Below the pieces are notes generated by a model. That model was not told where the DNA came from and did no database searches. It was given only the letters and a program-made list of their open reading frames with translations. Below are positions 46,416 to 56,782 of a DNA stretch of 64,000 bases, piece after piece. This stretch comes from Parerythrobacter_A sp963761775. Lineage in GTDB: Bacteria; Pseudomonadota; Alphaproteobacteria; Sphingomonadales; Sphingomonadaceae. A program made the translations under genes and the position numbers. The stretch's first letter is position 1. Each line of letters begins with the position of its first letter. The DNA lies in assembly GCA_963761775.1 (NCBI GenBank), contig CAVXIF010000011.1, forward strand, positions 930,001 to 994,000, given 5' to 3'.

Positions 46416-48234
46416 TCACTCCTCCCCCATCCGCAACGCCGCGATAAACGCCTCCTGCGGGATGCTCACGTTCCCGTACTCGCGCATCTTCGCCTTGCCC
46501 TTTTTCTGCTTTTCCAGCAGCTTCTTCTTGCGGCTGATGTCGCCGCCGTAGCATTTGGCGGTCACGTCCTTGCGCATCGCGGCGATGGTTTCGCGGGCGA
46601 TGACCTTGCCGCCGATGGCTGCCTGCACCGGGATCTTGAACAGGTGGCGCGGGATGAGGTCTTTCATGCGTTCGCAGATGTGGCGGCCGCGGGCTTCGGC
46701 CACGCCGCGATGGACGATCATGGAGAGCGCGTCGACCGGCTCGTTGTTCACCAGGATGCTCATCTTCACGAGGTCGCCTTCGCGCAGGCCGATCTGTTCG
46801 TAGTCGAAGCTGGCATAGCCGCGGCTGATGCTTTTCAGGCGGTCGTAGAAGTCGAACACCACCTCGTTCAGCGGCAGCTCGTAGGTCACCTGCGCGCGCC
46901 CGCCGACATAGGTCAGGTCCACCTGCACCCCGCGCCGGTCCTGGCACAGTTTCAGGATGGAGCCGAGATATTCGTCCGGGGTGTAGATCGTCGCCTTGAT
47001 CCACGGTTCCTCGATCATGTCGATGCGGCTGGGGTCGGGATAGTCCGCCGGGTTGTGCAGCATCATTTCGCGCGCATCGTCGGTGCGGCTCTTGTTGAGC
47101 TGCATGCGATAGACGACGCTCGGCGCGGTGGTGATGAGGTCGAGGTCGTATTCGCGCGTCAGCCGTTCCTGGATGATTTCGAGGTGCAGCAGGCCGAGGA
47201 ACCCGGCGCGGAAGCCGAAGCCCAGCGCGGCGGATGATTCCATCTCGAAGCTGAAGCTGGCATCGTTCAGCCGCAGCTTGCCGATGCTCTCGCGCAGTTT
47301 CTCGAACTCGGCGGCGTCCACCGGGAACATGCCGCAGAACACCACCGGCTGCACTTCCTTGTAGCCGGGCAGCGCCTTGGTCGCGCCGTCCTTTACGGTC
47401 GTGATGGTGTCGCCGACGCGGGCCTGCTCCACCTCCTTGATCTGCGCGGTGATGAAGCCGATTTCGCCGGGGCCGAGTTCGTCGAGGTCGATGCGCTTGG
47501 GCGTGAACGCGCCGACGCGGTCGACCAGATGCTGCGTCGCGCCCTGCATGAAACGGATCGGCAGGCCCTTCTTCAGCACGCCGTCGAGCACGCGCACGAG
47601 GATGACGACGCCGAGATAGGGGTCGTACCAGCTATCGACCAGCATCGCCTTCAGCGGCGCGGCGCGGTCGCCCTTGGGCGGCGGGATCTTGGCGACGACG
47701 GCTTCCAGCACATCCTCGATGCCGATGCCGGACTTGGCGCTGGTCAGCACCGCCTCGCTGGCGTCCAGGCCAATGACTTCCTCGATCTCGGCGCGCACCT
47801 GTTCGGGTTCGGCGGCGGGCAGGTCGATCTTGTTGATGACGGGCACGATTTCGTGGTCGTGTTCGATGGACTGGTAGACATTGGCCAGCGTCTGCGCCTC
47901 CACCCCCTGCGCCGCATCCACCACCAGCAGCGCGCCTTCGCAGGCGGCCAGGCTGCGGCTGACTTCATAGGCGAAATCGACATGGCCGGGCGTGTCCATG
48001 AGGTTGAGTTCGTAGGTCTCGCCATCGCGCGCGGTGTAGTCGAGGCGCACGGTCTGCGCCTTGATGGTGATGCCGCGCTCGCGCTCGATATCCATGTTGT
48101 CGAGCACCTGCTCGCTCATCTCGCGGCTGCGTCAGGCCGCCGCAGTGCTGGATCAGCCGGTCGGCCAGCGTCGATTTGCCGTGGTCGATATGGGCGATGA
48201 TGGAGAAATTGCGGATCTTGGAAAGGTCGGTCAT
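46416..48234 (-). CDS. lepA: Translation elongation factor 4 (LepA), one frameshift
   Basis: A ribosomal back-translocase GTPase of about 605 residues. The G1 motif is IIAHIDHGKSTLADRL, then MDIERERGITIKAQ, DTPGHVDFAYEV and NKIDLPAAEPE. The LepA C-terminal domain ends EYGNVSIPQEAFIAAL. Near 48130 an extra C splits CGGLTQREMSEQVLDNMD. The start at 48234 (MTDLSKIRNFS) matches the family. Its stop lies 8 bases from the convergent GHKL stop, so the island was inserted right up to this gene's 3' end. Confidence 0.95.
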
Positions 48235-48269
48235 TGCGCCGCGACCGATAGCGGGCGGCGGCGGCGCTG

Positions 48270-48731
48270 TCAGGCGCTTTCGAGCGTGGCCCCGCCGAAA
48301 TACACACCGAACGCGCGGCACCAGATGACGGCGGAGCGCAGTGCGGCGATGTCGGTGCCTGCCGGAATGGCGTAGCTTTGCCGGCCGGTCGAGGCGTCGA
48401 GCGCGCCGAGGTCGATATGGGTGGCCTCGCCGATGGCCTCCCCGTCGCCGGCGGGCGCTTCGCTCAGCCAGACGCGCAGGTCCGGCCCGCCATCGGTTGC
48501 GAAGGCCGCGTCGAGGACGAGGGTGTGGCTACCGTTCGCATTGCGTACGATACGTGCGCCGCCGGTGCTGGCGTGCCCGTCACCGTCGGAGAATGTGCCT
48601 TGGGCGATGGCTGTCGCATCGGCCTGCGTGGCCGAGGCCTGGCTCTGCGCCTGGGCATCGGCGGGTGCGGGGCTGCTGCATGCGGCAAGGCCGATGGTAG
48701 CAATCAGGCAGGTAAAGGGGCGAACGGGCAT
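48270..48731 (-). CDS. DM13 domain lipoprotein
   Basis: A 153-residue lipoprotein: the signal ends in the lipobox IGLAACSS. A low-complexity Ala/Gln linker precedes the DM13 domain, with GTFSDGDGHASTGGARIVRNANG, GPDLRVWLSEAP and a conserved late cysteine in AVIWCRAFGVYFGGATL. DM13 proteins are predicted to be redox or electron-transfer modules, and the reaction is unknown. GGAGAG precedes the ATG at 48731. It ends 35 bases before lepA, in the same direction. Confidence 0.85.
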   Translation of the reverse strand: MPVRPFTCLIATIGLAACSSPAPADAQAQSQASATQADATAIAQGTFSDGDGHASTGGARIVRNANGSHTLVLDAAFATDGGPDLRVWLSEAPAGDGEAIGEATHIDLGALDASTGRQSYAIPAGTDIAALRSAVIWCRAFGVYFGGATLESA

Positions 48732-48808
48732 GGCAACTCTCCGGCAAGGAACAGGGTCTGCCGTGTCCTTCGTGGAAAAGCGGCAAATCGTTACATCGGA
48801 GGTGCAAA

Positions 48809-51086
48809 TTATTCGCGGTAGGCCAGCCCCGGTTGAGTCGACACTTCGAGGAATTTGGCCCGCGTCTTGGGCCTTTCGTGGTTGTCGAGCAGCGGATAGC
48901 TGCCCGATGGCAGCGCGGCGAGCGGCATCCCTGCGGCGGCCAGCGCATAGGGCGATACGCGGTGACGGGTACACAGACCGTCCGCCCCGTCGCTGACCAG
49001 CGCCTGTTCGAACTCCAGCCCCTGCACCGCTTCGTCCGACCGGCGCACGCGCGACACCACCAACTGCCCGTCGCCAAGGTCTATGACCAGTTCGGTGCCT
49101 TCGGGGACGTTCAGAATGCCCTCGATCATCGCCCCGCTGCGCGACAGGTTGCGCAGGAAGGCGTCGTAGCGGTGATCCTCGTGAATGACGCCGATCTTGC
49201 GGAACAGGCTTTTGCGCGCCGCGCGATGTTTGTCCGGCCCGATGACTTCGAATTTCAGTTCGCGCCGTTCCAGCCGGTCGACGATCTCGTCCTGCGGCAT
49301 GGCTTTGGCAAAGACCCAGCCCTGGATGAGCGTGGCCCCGTGTTCGCGCACCAGCTCCAGCTCGTCGCGCGCTTCGACGCCTTCGGCCACCGTTTCCATT
49401 TTCAGCGCGGCGGCCAGGCTGACGATGGCGGTGATGATCGCGGCGTTGTTGTTGTCCGCATGCGTCGCCCCGCGCACGAAGCTCTGGTCGATCTTGATCT
49501 TGTCGAACGGCGCGCGGCTCAGATAGCTGAGCGAGGAATAACCGGTGCCGAAATCGTCCAGCGCCAGCCGCACGCCAAGCTTTTTCAGCCGGGCGAACAT
49601 CCGTTTGGTCGCATGGGGGTCGGCCATGAAGACGCTTTCGGTGATCTCCAGTTCGAGCAGGCCCGGTTCGAGGCCGGACGAAACCAGCGCCTGTTTCACG
49701 ACCGAGGGAAAATCCTCGTTCGCAAACTGCACGGCGGAGACATTGACCGAAACGCGCAGATTGTGGCCCCAGGCCACCGCGTCGAGACAGGACTGTTTCA
49801 ACGCCCAGTCGCCAAGGTCGTTGATGATGCCGGTTTCCTCGGCAATCGGGATGAACACCGATGGACCGATCCAGCCGCGCTCTTCGTGATTCCAGCGCAT
49901 CAGCGCCTCGAACCCGCGCACCATATCGGTCTTGGCGTCGATCAGCGGCTGGTAATGCATTTCCAGCGCCTTGTGATGGAAGGCGTCGCGCAGGTCTTCT
50001 TCCACCCGCTTCCTCTGTCGCGCGCCATCCTTGAGCTCGCCGGTGTAGAAGCGGAACTGTCCGCGCCCGCCGCCCTTGGCCGCATACAGCGCAAGGTCGG
50101 CGCTGCTGACCAGCTCTTCCGCACTCACGCCGTCATAGGGCGCGATGGCGATACCGATGGAGGTGCCGATGATCGCGCGGTCGCCATTGATCGAATAGGG
50201 CTGCGAAATCATCTGGATCAGCCGCTGCGACAGGTCGCCCAGATCGCCACGGTCGTCCATATCGGGCAGGATGACCTGGAACTCGTCGCCGCCCAGCCGC
50301 CCGATCTCGCCCTTCTCGCCCACGATCTGCTCGATGCGCTGCGCCACTTGCTTCAGCAACTCGTCGCCCGCCGGATGGCCCAGCGTATCGTTGACCTGCT
50401 TGAACCGGTCGAGGTCCATCATCAGCAGCGCGCAACTGCGCTTGGCCGCGCGATAGGCGGTCAGCGTAGTCGACAGCCGTTTTTCCATGCGGTGGCGATT
50501 GGCCAGACCGGTCAGCACATCGTATTGCGCCAGCCGCGAGGCATCGCGTTCGCGTTCGCGTGTCTCCGTGATATCCTTGGCTGACCCGCGATAGCCGAGA
50601 AATTCGCCTTCCCTGTCGAAAGACGGCTTGCCGGTGATCGACCACCAGCGTTGCGGCGCTTCTTCGTCGTCATTGTCGGATGACGGTTTGCTGCCGCGGC
50701 GCCGAGCAGGCTGCGGCGCATCGGCGGTCAGCGCGAGGCGGACCTGCAATTCGGTAAAGCTGTTGCGCGTCGTCAGCAGGAAACCCAGCGGGCGCTCCGC
50801 CTTGTCGGGATCGTCGGCTGCGTCGGGAACGAACAGTTCGCCCAAGCGCGGTGCCCATGACCTGGCCGGGTTCCAGCCCGATCATGTCCGCCGCGCTTTC
50901 GCTCAGATACGTGACCTTGCCCGAAGCATCGGTTGCCCAGAACCAGCCAAGGCTCAGTTCCTCGAACTGGTCCAGCAACGCCAGCCGCGCACCAGCGTCC
51001 AGCCCGGCGCGCGCGGAGGTGGCGGCCGATTTGCCGCCGCGTTCCGCACCGCCGCCCAGTCTGGTAAAGAAGCCTGGTTTACCCAT
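48809..51086 (-). CDS. PAS-GGDEF-EAL-PilZ cyclic di-GMP protein (soluble), one frameshift
   Basis: About 758 residues. A PAS domain (LGWFWATDASGKVTYLSES ... SITGKPSFDREGEFLGYRG) senses an unknown signal. A diguanylate cyclase domain follows with an intact GRLGGDEF near residue 265. The phosphodiesterase domain begins GFEALMRWNHEERGW near 392, with ELEITESVF and LALDDFGTGYSSL. A PilZ domain at about 630-720 includes RKSLFRKIGVI and RNLSRSGAMIEG. No RxxD inhibitory site precedes GGDEF. Near 50846 one extra G splits the PAS domain; repair gives GTALGELFVPDAAD. No signal or membrane helix, so it is cytosolic. Both enzymatic domains look competent; net activity is unknown. Confidence 0.87.
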
Positions 51087-51195
51087 GAATGCGTATTGGT
51101 CCCTCGAACCGGTACTGCGCCGACACGCCCGAAGCCCGTATGGTCCGGGCTTTTATTACCGTCCGACTAGCGGGCATTCGTTGATACGGTATTAA

Positions 51196-53967
51196 TCACG
51201 CCGCCTCACTATTTACAGCACGCACGATTGCCGGATTGTCCCGCTCTTCGCTGCGCAGCACCATGTTGCCGCTGGCGTCGGTGTCCAGCGCGCGGGCGAA
51301 GGTGACGCCCATCTTGCGATCGTTGCTCCACACGCAGGTGATGCGCGTGACGATATCGGCGCTGATCGCCAGGTTGAACTGCGTGCCCGGCGGCACCTTG
51401 TACAGCCCTTCGACCAGCGCGCCTTCAGGTGACATGTTGCGGATGGTCGCCTTGTAGAACTGGCCGCCATGTTCCAGCATCACCTTGCGCAGCATCGTCT
51501 GCCGGGTGGCGCGGGCGGACCGGAACCCGTCCGCTTCGATTGTCGGCCCCTGCCCCAGCAGCGCGACGGCCTTGGTGAACGGCACGGCCTTGGAGAAGAT
51601 ATAGCCCTGGATCTGGCTGCACCCCAGACTGCGCACCAGCTCCAGCTCGTCCATCGTTTCCACACCCTCCGCGGTGGTGTCCATGCCCAGCGAGTCCGCC
51701 AGGCTGGTGATGGACGTGATGATTGCTCCGTTGCGATTGCCCGGCTGCGTCGCCCCGCGCACGAAGCTCTGGTCGATCTTGATCTTGTCGAACGGCGCTT
51801 TCTTCAGATAGCCGAGCGAGGAATAGCCGGTGCCGAAATCATCGAGCGCCAGGCGCACGCCCACCTTTTTCAGCGCCGCGAACATCGCTTCGGTGCCGGC
51901 ATCGTCGTTCAGAAAGACGCTTTCGGTGATTTCCAGCTCCAGCCGTTCTGGCCGGATGCCTGCTTCCATGATGGCGTTGGTGACGATGCCGGGCAGCTGC
52001 GGATTGCTGAACTGCAACGGGGAGACATTGACGGCGCATTTCACGTCGCCGGGGAACTGGGCCAGGTCGTGGCACGCGGTATTGATCGCCCATTCGCCGA
52101 TGGCGGCGATCAGGCCGGTGTCTTCCGCGACGGGAATGAACTTGTCGGGCGAGACCCAGCCTTTTTCCGGATGCTCCCAGCGCAGCAGCGCCTCGAACCC
52201 GATGATGCGGTTGCCCTTGGCCGCGACGATAGGCTGGTAGAACAGCTGGAACGCCTTGTTCGCCACCGCATCGCGCAAATCGTCTTCCATGACCGCCTTC
52301 TGCTCCGCCACCGAATGCAGGTCGCGCGAGAAGAAATGGTAGCGCCCGCGTCCGCCGTCCTTGGCGGCATACAGGGCAAGGTCGGCGTTGCGGATAACGT
52401 GCTCGCTGTCGGTGCCGTTGTCGGGCGCGATGGCGATGCCCAGCGATGCGCCGATGGTGACGCGGTGCCCGTCCACCGAATAGGGTTGCGACAGCGAATT
52501 GATGACGTCCTGCGCCAGCCGCGCCAGATCGTCCTGTTTCCAGCGTCCGGGCACGATGACTTCGAACTCGTCGCCGCCCAACCGGCCCACGCGGCCCTGT
52601 GTATCGACGGTCCGCTCCAGCCGCTGCGCCACCTGCTGCAACAGCGCGTCGCCTGCCGGATGGCCGAGCGTATCGTTGACCTGCTTGAAGCGGTCGAGAT
52701 CGAGCAGCATGACGCTGCATTCGCGCTGCGATTCCATCGGTGCGGACAGGATCTTGTCCAGCAGCTGCAGCATCTGGAACCGGTTGGCGAGGCTGGTCAG
52801 CGAGTCATACTGCGCCAGCCGCTGCACCGATTCCTCGTTGCGCTTCTTCTCCGTCAGGTCGGTGCCGGAACCGCGGAAGCCGAGGAAATTGCCGAAGCTG
52901 TCATAGGCGGGCCGCCCGCTGACCGACCACCACCGTTCCTCGCCCTTCACATTGGCCTTCACGCCCAGTTCCTGGAACGAGGAGCGCGACGACATATGGA
53001 AGGTAAGGGTGCGCTCGCCGTCGTGATTTTCGTCGCCCAGTTCGAACAGCTCCACGAACGGACACTGGATCAGCGCCTCCGCCGTAGTGCCCAGCGTCTG
53101 CGCGACGGGCGACGAGATATAGGTCAGCGTGCCGCGGCGGTCGGTTTCCCAGAACCAGCCCTGCCCGGTTTCCTCGTAATCGCGCAAAATATCTTCGGCC
53201 CGGTTGCTGACCCGCTCGCGCGCTTCCTGCTTCTCCGCGCGGCGGCGGGCGAGCACGAGCTGGTGGCGCACGATCAGCAAGGTGGAAACGGTGGCAATGG
53301 CCATTGCGGCATAGGAGGCGATGGACCCCTCGAACACGACCACCGTCATCCAGCAGGCAAATTGCACGACAAATTGTTGCAGGATACGACTGGCCAGCAG
53401 GCTGGCGGCGAGCACGTTGCTGGTGATGATAACACCCAGCGCCCACTGGATTGGCATATCGCCAAACGCTGCCCAGGCGGTAAAGGTTATGGCGACACAG
53501 GCAGAGGGAACGACCAGCGACAGCCAGCACCACGCGCACATCCATTGCGGGACGCTGCCGTCGTTTTCGGACCGTGTCGCACGTTCGGTGCGCGCAAGGC
53601 CACGGCCATGCCACGCAAAGGCAATACCTGCGCCAATCGCGACCGCGCTCGATATGGGCGGTAGCGACATGCTGACCGCCATGCCCAGGACCGATGCGGC
53701 CACGATGAATACCGCAAACCAGCCCCAGTCGCACGGGACGATGGCCTGCGGTGCGCCGGCGCGGGCGCGGGGCAGCAAACGGTCGAACCCGGCCTTGCCC
53801 CTGCGGTGCCCCTTGCGCCGTTCTTCCTCGGACGATTTTGCCGATTGATTTTGGGCGACAGGCCGACCTTTGGAAGCCGGGCCGGAACGGGACGCGGATT
53901 TCCCTCCCTGCGCGGCGGCAGGCGGGCGCACCCCGTCAGATCGGTTCCGCGACTTCCCGAATTCCAT
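51196..53967 (-). CDS. Membrane PAS-GGDEF-EAL-PilZ cyclic di-GMP protein
   Basis: A 923-residue paralogue of the protein at 48809-51086 with an added N-terminus. A basic Ser/Arg-rich lead of about 75 residues is followed by five or six membrane helices (about 80-235, for example WGWFAVFIVAASVLGMAVSM and ALGVIITSNVLAASLLAS). Then PAS (GQGWFWETDRRGTLTYIS), GGDEF (GRLGGDEFEVIVPG near 465), EAL (FEALLRWEHPEKGW near 590) and a C-terminal PilZ domain with KATIRNMSPEGALVEG. It lacks the RxxD inhibitory site. It lies 110 bases upstream of its paralogue in the same direction, suggesting duplication and fusion to a membrane sensor. Confidence 0.9.
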   Translation of the reverse strand: MEFGKSRNRSDGVRPPAAAQGGKSASRSGPASKGRPVAQNQSAKSSEEERRKGHRRGKAGFDRLLPRARAGAPQAIVPCDWGWFAVFIVAASVLGMAVSMSLPPISSAVAIGAGIAFAWHGRGLARTERATRSENDGSVPQWMCAWCWLSLVVPSACVAITFTAWAAFGDMPIQWALGVIITSNVLAASLLASRILQQFVVQFACWMTVVVFEGSIASYAAMAIATVSTLLIVRHQLVLARRRAEKQEARERVSNRAEDILRDYEETGQGWFWETDRRGTLTYISSPVAQTLGTTAEALIQCPFVELFELGDENHDGERTLTFHMSSRSSFQELGVKANVKGEERWWSVSGRPAYDSFGNFLGFRGSGTDLTEKKRNEESVQRLAQYDSLTSLANRFQMLQLLDKILSAPMESQRECSVMLLDLDRFKQVNDTLGHPAGDALLQQVAQRLERTVDTQGRVGRLGGDEFEVIVPGRWKQDDLARLAQDVINSLSQPYSVDGHRVTIGASLGIAIAPDNGTDSEHVIRNADLALYAAKDGGRGRYHFFSRDLHSVAEQKAVMEDDLRDAVANKAFQLFYQPIVAAKGNRIIGFEALLRWEHPEKGWVSPDKFIPVAEDTGLIAAIGEWAINTACHDLAQFPGDVKCAVNVSPLQFSNPQLPGIVTNAIMEAGIRPERLELEITESVFLNDDAGTEAMFAALKKVGVRLALDDFGTGYSSLGYLKKAPFDKIKIDQSFVRGATQPGNRNGAIITSITSLADSLGMDTTAEGVETMDELELVRSLGCSQIQGYIFSKAVPFTKAVALLGQGPTIEADGFRSARATRQTMLRKVMLEHGGQFYKATIRNMSPEGALVEGLYKVPPGTQFNLAISADIVTRITCVWSNDRKMGVTFARALDTDASGNMVLRSEERDNPAIVRAVNSEAA

Positions 53968-54117
53968 GCGCCGACCGCTCGCACGAAGCGTTTGAAAAAG
54001 AGTTAATGCGACGGTTAGAAATGGCTTCCCGACCGCCCGCTTCCCGCCCTGCTTGCCAAGCTATGCCGCCCCGTGCATGTTCGCCCTCATAACAAAAACA
54101 TTTGCGAGGGAACCGGA

Positions 54118-55836
54118 ATGGCCGAAGCACCGAAAGAGGCATCCAGAGAACCACTGCATTTCGGCGACGAGGCGGCGCAATCGACCACTGCGCTGGGACC
54201 GCTGATCGGCCTTGCGCGCGAGGATTTTGTCGGGGCCGTCGCGCTGCTCCTGCGCGAGACCGCCAGCGATCCGGCCCGCACCATGCGCCATGCGCAGACG
54301 ATGGGTGCCGACATGCTCAAGATCATGACCGGCAAATCGGACCTTGCGCCCGATGCCAAGGACAAGCGGTTCATGGACCCGGCATGGCAGTACAACCCCT
54401 TCTTCAGGGCGGGTGCGCAATATTACCTGGCGGTGCAGAAAGGGATGCGCAGCTGGCTCGACGATCTTGAACTGGACGAGCTGGAACGCGACCGCGCCAA
54501 TTTCATCTCCAACATCATCATCGACAGTCTTGCGCCGACCAACTCGCTGCTGGGCAACCCCACCGCGCAAAAGCGTGTGATCGACAGCGGCGGCCTGAGC
54601 CTGATGAAGGGGCTGAAAAACGCCTATAACGACATCGCCCACAACAAGGGCATGGTCAGCCAGGTCGACAAGACGCCGTTCAAGCTGGGCGAGAACATCG
54701 CCGCGTCGAAAGGGCAGGTCGTCCTGCGCACCGAAATGATGGAACTGATCCATTACGCGCCGACCACGCCCGACGTGTACGCAGTCCCCGAACTCACCAT
54801 CCCGCCGCAGATCAACAAGGCCTATGTCAACGACCTGTCGCCGAACAAGTCGCTGGTCGGCTACCTTACCGGCAACGGCATCCAGACCTTCCTGATTTCC
54901 TGGCGCAATCCGTCCAAGGAACAGGGCCACTGGGACATGGCGGATTATATCGGCGCCTGCCGCGAGGCGATGGACGCGGTCGCCGCGATTACCAAGTCGA
55001 AGACGGTCAATGTTTCCGCCGGCTGTTCGGGCGGGCAGACCGCCGCGATGCTGGCCAGCAAGATGGCGGCGGACGGCGATACAAAAATGGGCGCGCTGAC
55101 GCTGATGGTGTGCGTGTTGCATCCACAGCAAACCGACATCGAGGCAGGCTCGCTGGTGACGGAAAACGGGATGCAGCTGGCACGCCAGCGCGCCGCCAAG
55201 CAGGGCGTTATCAAGGGCGACGATCTGGCGCGCGGGTTCGCGTGGCTGCGGCCCAACGACCTGATCTGGAACTACGTCATCAACAACTACCTGCTGGGCG
55301 AAGATCCGCCTGCCTTCGACGTATTGTACTGGAACGCGGACGCCACCAACCTCTCCGCTGCGCTGATGGGCGATTTCCTGACCATTTTCGAAACGCTGGC
55401 CTTCACGAAGAAGGGCGAGGTCGAGATGGTGGACCACAAGATCGACCTGTCGAAAGTGGACAACGACCTGTTCATCCTGGGCGGCGTGACCGACCATATC
55501 ACGCCGTGGAAGGCGACGTATCGCTCCACCCGGCTTTTCGGCTCTGGCGATGTCACATATGTGCTGAGCCATTCCGGGCACATGCAGGCGATCCTCAACC
55601 CGCCCGGCAATCCCAAGGCGCGCTATTACCTGCAAAAGAAGGACGGCCCGCTGCCCGAAACCGCCGACGAATGGCAGGCGGGAGCGGAAGAAATCGCGGG
55701 CAGCTGGTGGCCCTACTGGATCGAGTGGTTGCAGGCGCGCTCCGGCGCCAAGAAGAAAGCGCCCAAATCGCTCGGCAATGCGAAATACAAACCGCTGGAC
55801 CCGGCTCCCGGTCGATATGTGGTTGAAGAGGTGTAA
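54118..55836 (+). CDS. phaC: Polyhydroxyalkanoate synthase
   Basis: A 572-residue polymerase making PHA granules from hydroxyacyl-CoA. The lipase-like box is SAGCSGGQT with nucleophile C303, the acid is in LGGVTDHITPW and the histidine in LSHSGHMQAILNPPG. AGCSGG rather than GFCVGG, and the neighbouring phaZ-type gene, recall class II (medium-chain) synthases of pseudomonads, whereas many alphaproteobacteria have class I, so chain preference is open. GAGGG precedes the ATG at 54118. Divergent from the cyclic di-GMP gene, and 58 bases ahead of phaZ. Confidence 0.9.
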   Translation: MAEAPKEASREPLHFGDEAAQSTTALGPLIGLAREDFVGAVALLLRETASDPARTMRHAQTMGADMLKIMTGKSDLAPDAKDKRFMDPAWQYNPFFRAGAQYYLAVQKGMRSWLDDLELDELERDRANFISNIIIDSLAPTNSLLGNPTAQKRVIDSGGLSLMKGLKNAYNDIAHNKGMVSQVDKTPFKLGENIAASKGQVVLRTEMMELIHYAPTTPDVYAVPELTIPPQINKAYVNDLSPNKSLVGYLTGNGIQTFLISWRNPSKEQGHWDMADYIGACREAMDAVAAITKSKTVNVSAGCSGGQTAAMLASKMAADGDTKMGALTLMVCVLHPQQTDIEAGSLVTENGMQLARQRAAKQGVIKGDDLARGFAWLRPNDLIWNYVINNYLLGEDPPAFDVLYWNADATNLSAALMGDFLTIFETLAFTKKGEVEMVDHKIDLSKVDNDLFILGGVTDHITPWKATYRSTRLFGSGDVTYVLSHSGHMQAILNPPGNPKARYYLQKKDGPLPETADEWQAGAEEIAGSWWPYWIEWLQARSGAKKKAPKSLGNAKYKPLDPAPGRYVVEEV

Positions 55837-55894
55837 CCGAAGGCCCAGTTATGCTGCACCGCACCAAAACCGGTGCCAAAGATAGGACAAGCGT

Positions 55895-56770
55895 TTGACC
55901 GATCCGATGCGAACCGCCAAAGTCAGTATGGAACAGGCAGGGGGCCGCACCCTGCGCGTTGCCCGCTGGCGGCTGGACGAACCGAGCGACCATCCGCCGG
56001 TCCTGTTCTTCAACGGCATCGGTGCGAATATCGAAGCCGTCGCCCCGCTGGCCGAGGCGCTGGACGATCGCGGGTTCATCATGTTCGACATGCCCGGCGT
56101 CGGCAAATCGCCCGAGCCCACCGTTCCCTACAACGCGTTCACGATGGCGTGGACGGCGACCAAGGTGCTGGACCTGTGCGGTGTGCGGCAAGCCGATGTG
56201 ATGGGCGTAAGCTGGGGCGGCGCGATGGCGCAGCACTTCGCGCTGCAACATCCCGGACGCACGCGGCGCCTGGTGCTGCTGGCGACAAGCGCGGGCATGC
56301 TGATGGTGCCTGGCAATCCTGCTGCATTGAGCAAGATGGCCGATCCGCGCCGCTATGTGGACGCTGCCTTCATGGCCAAGCATTTCGAGACGCTGTATGG
56401 CGGTGTGCAGCCTGCCACCACCGGTGCTGGCCAAAACGACATTCAGAATGAGGGCAAAGGTGCGCATATAGGACGGCTGACCCCGCCCACGCCGCGCGGC
56501 TATTTCTATCAGTTGCTGGCGATGGTCGGCTGGACCAGCGCGCCGGCGCTGCCGTTTCTGAAAAAGCCCACGCTGATCATGATGGGCGACGACGACCAGA
56601 TCGTGCCGGTGGTGAACGGCAAGATCCTGAACAAGCTGATCCCGAACAGCGAGCTGGAAATCATGGAAGGCGGCGGGCATCTGTTCCTGCTCAGCCACCG
56701 CGAGCAAAGCGTCAGCGCCATGCGCCGTTTCCTCGACACGCCGGAGCCGGAGATGGCCAAGGCGGCCTGA
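55895..56770 (+). CDS. phaZ: Intracellular poly(3-hydroxyalkanoate) depolymerase
   Basis: A 291-residue alpha/beta hydrolase. VLFFNGIGANIEAVAPL, FDMPGVGKSPEP, MGVSWGGAMAQHFALQHPGR (nucleophile serine) and LLATSAGMLMVPGNP with MADPRRYV match pseudomonad PhaZ closely. The acid and histidine are in MGDDDQIVPVVN and EGGGHLFLLSHRE. It mobilises PHA granules made by PhaC upstream. It starts with TTG at 55895 behind AGGACAA; an ATG four codons later (55907) is possible. Converges with the DUF2855 gene. Confidence 0.88.
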   Translation: MTDPMRTAKVSMEQAGGRTLRVARWRLDEPSDHPPVLFFNGIGANIEAVAPLAEALDDRGFIMFDMPGVGKSPEPTVPYNAFTMAWTATKVLDLCGVRQADVMGVSWGGAMAQHFALQHPGRTRRLVLLATSAGMLMVPGNPAALSKMADPRRYVDAAFMAKHFETLYGGVQPATTGAGQNDIQNEGKGAHIGRLTPPTPRGYFYQLLAMVGWTSAPALPFLKKPTLIMMGDDDQIVPVVNGKILNKLIPNSELEIMEGGGHLFLLSHREQSVSAMRRFLDTPEPEMAKAA

Positions 56771-56782
56771 CGGGTCTCCGGC

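Noticed and set aside
51469..53664. A 731-codon plus-strand open frame opposite the membrane GGDEF-EAL gene
   Set aside because: It is the antisense shadow of a gene with clear PAS, GGDEF, EAL and PilZ motifs. High GC makes stop codons rare on the opposite strand.
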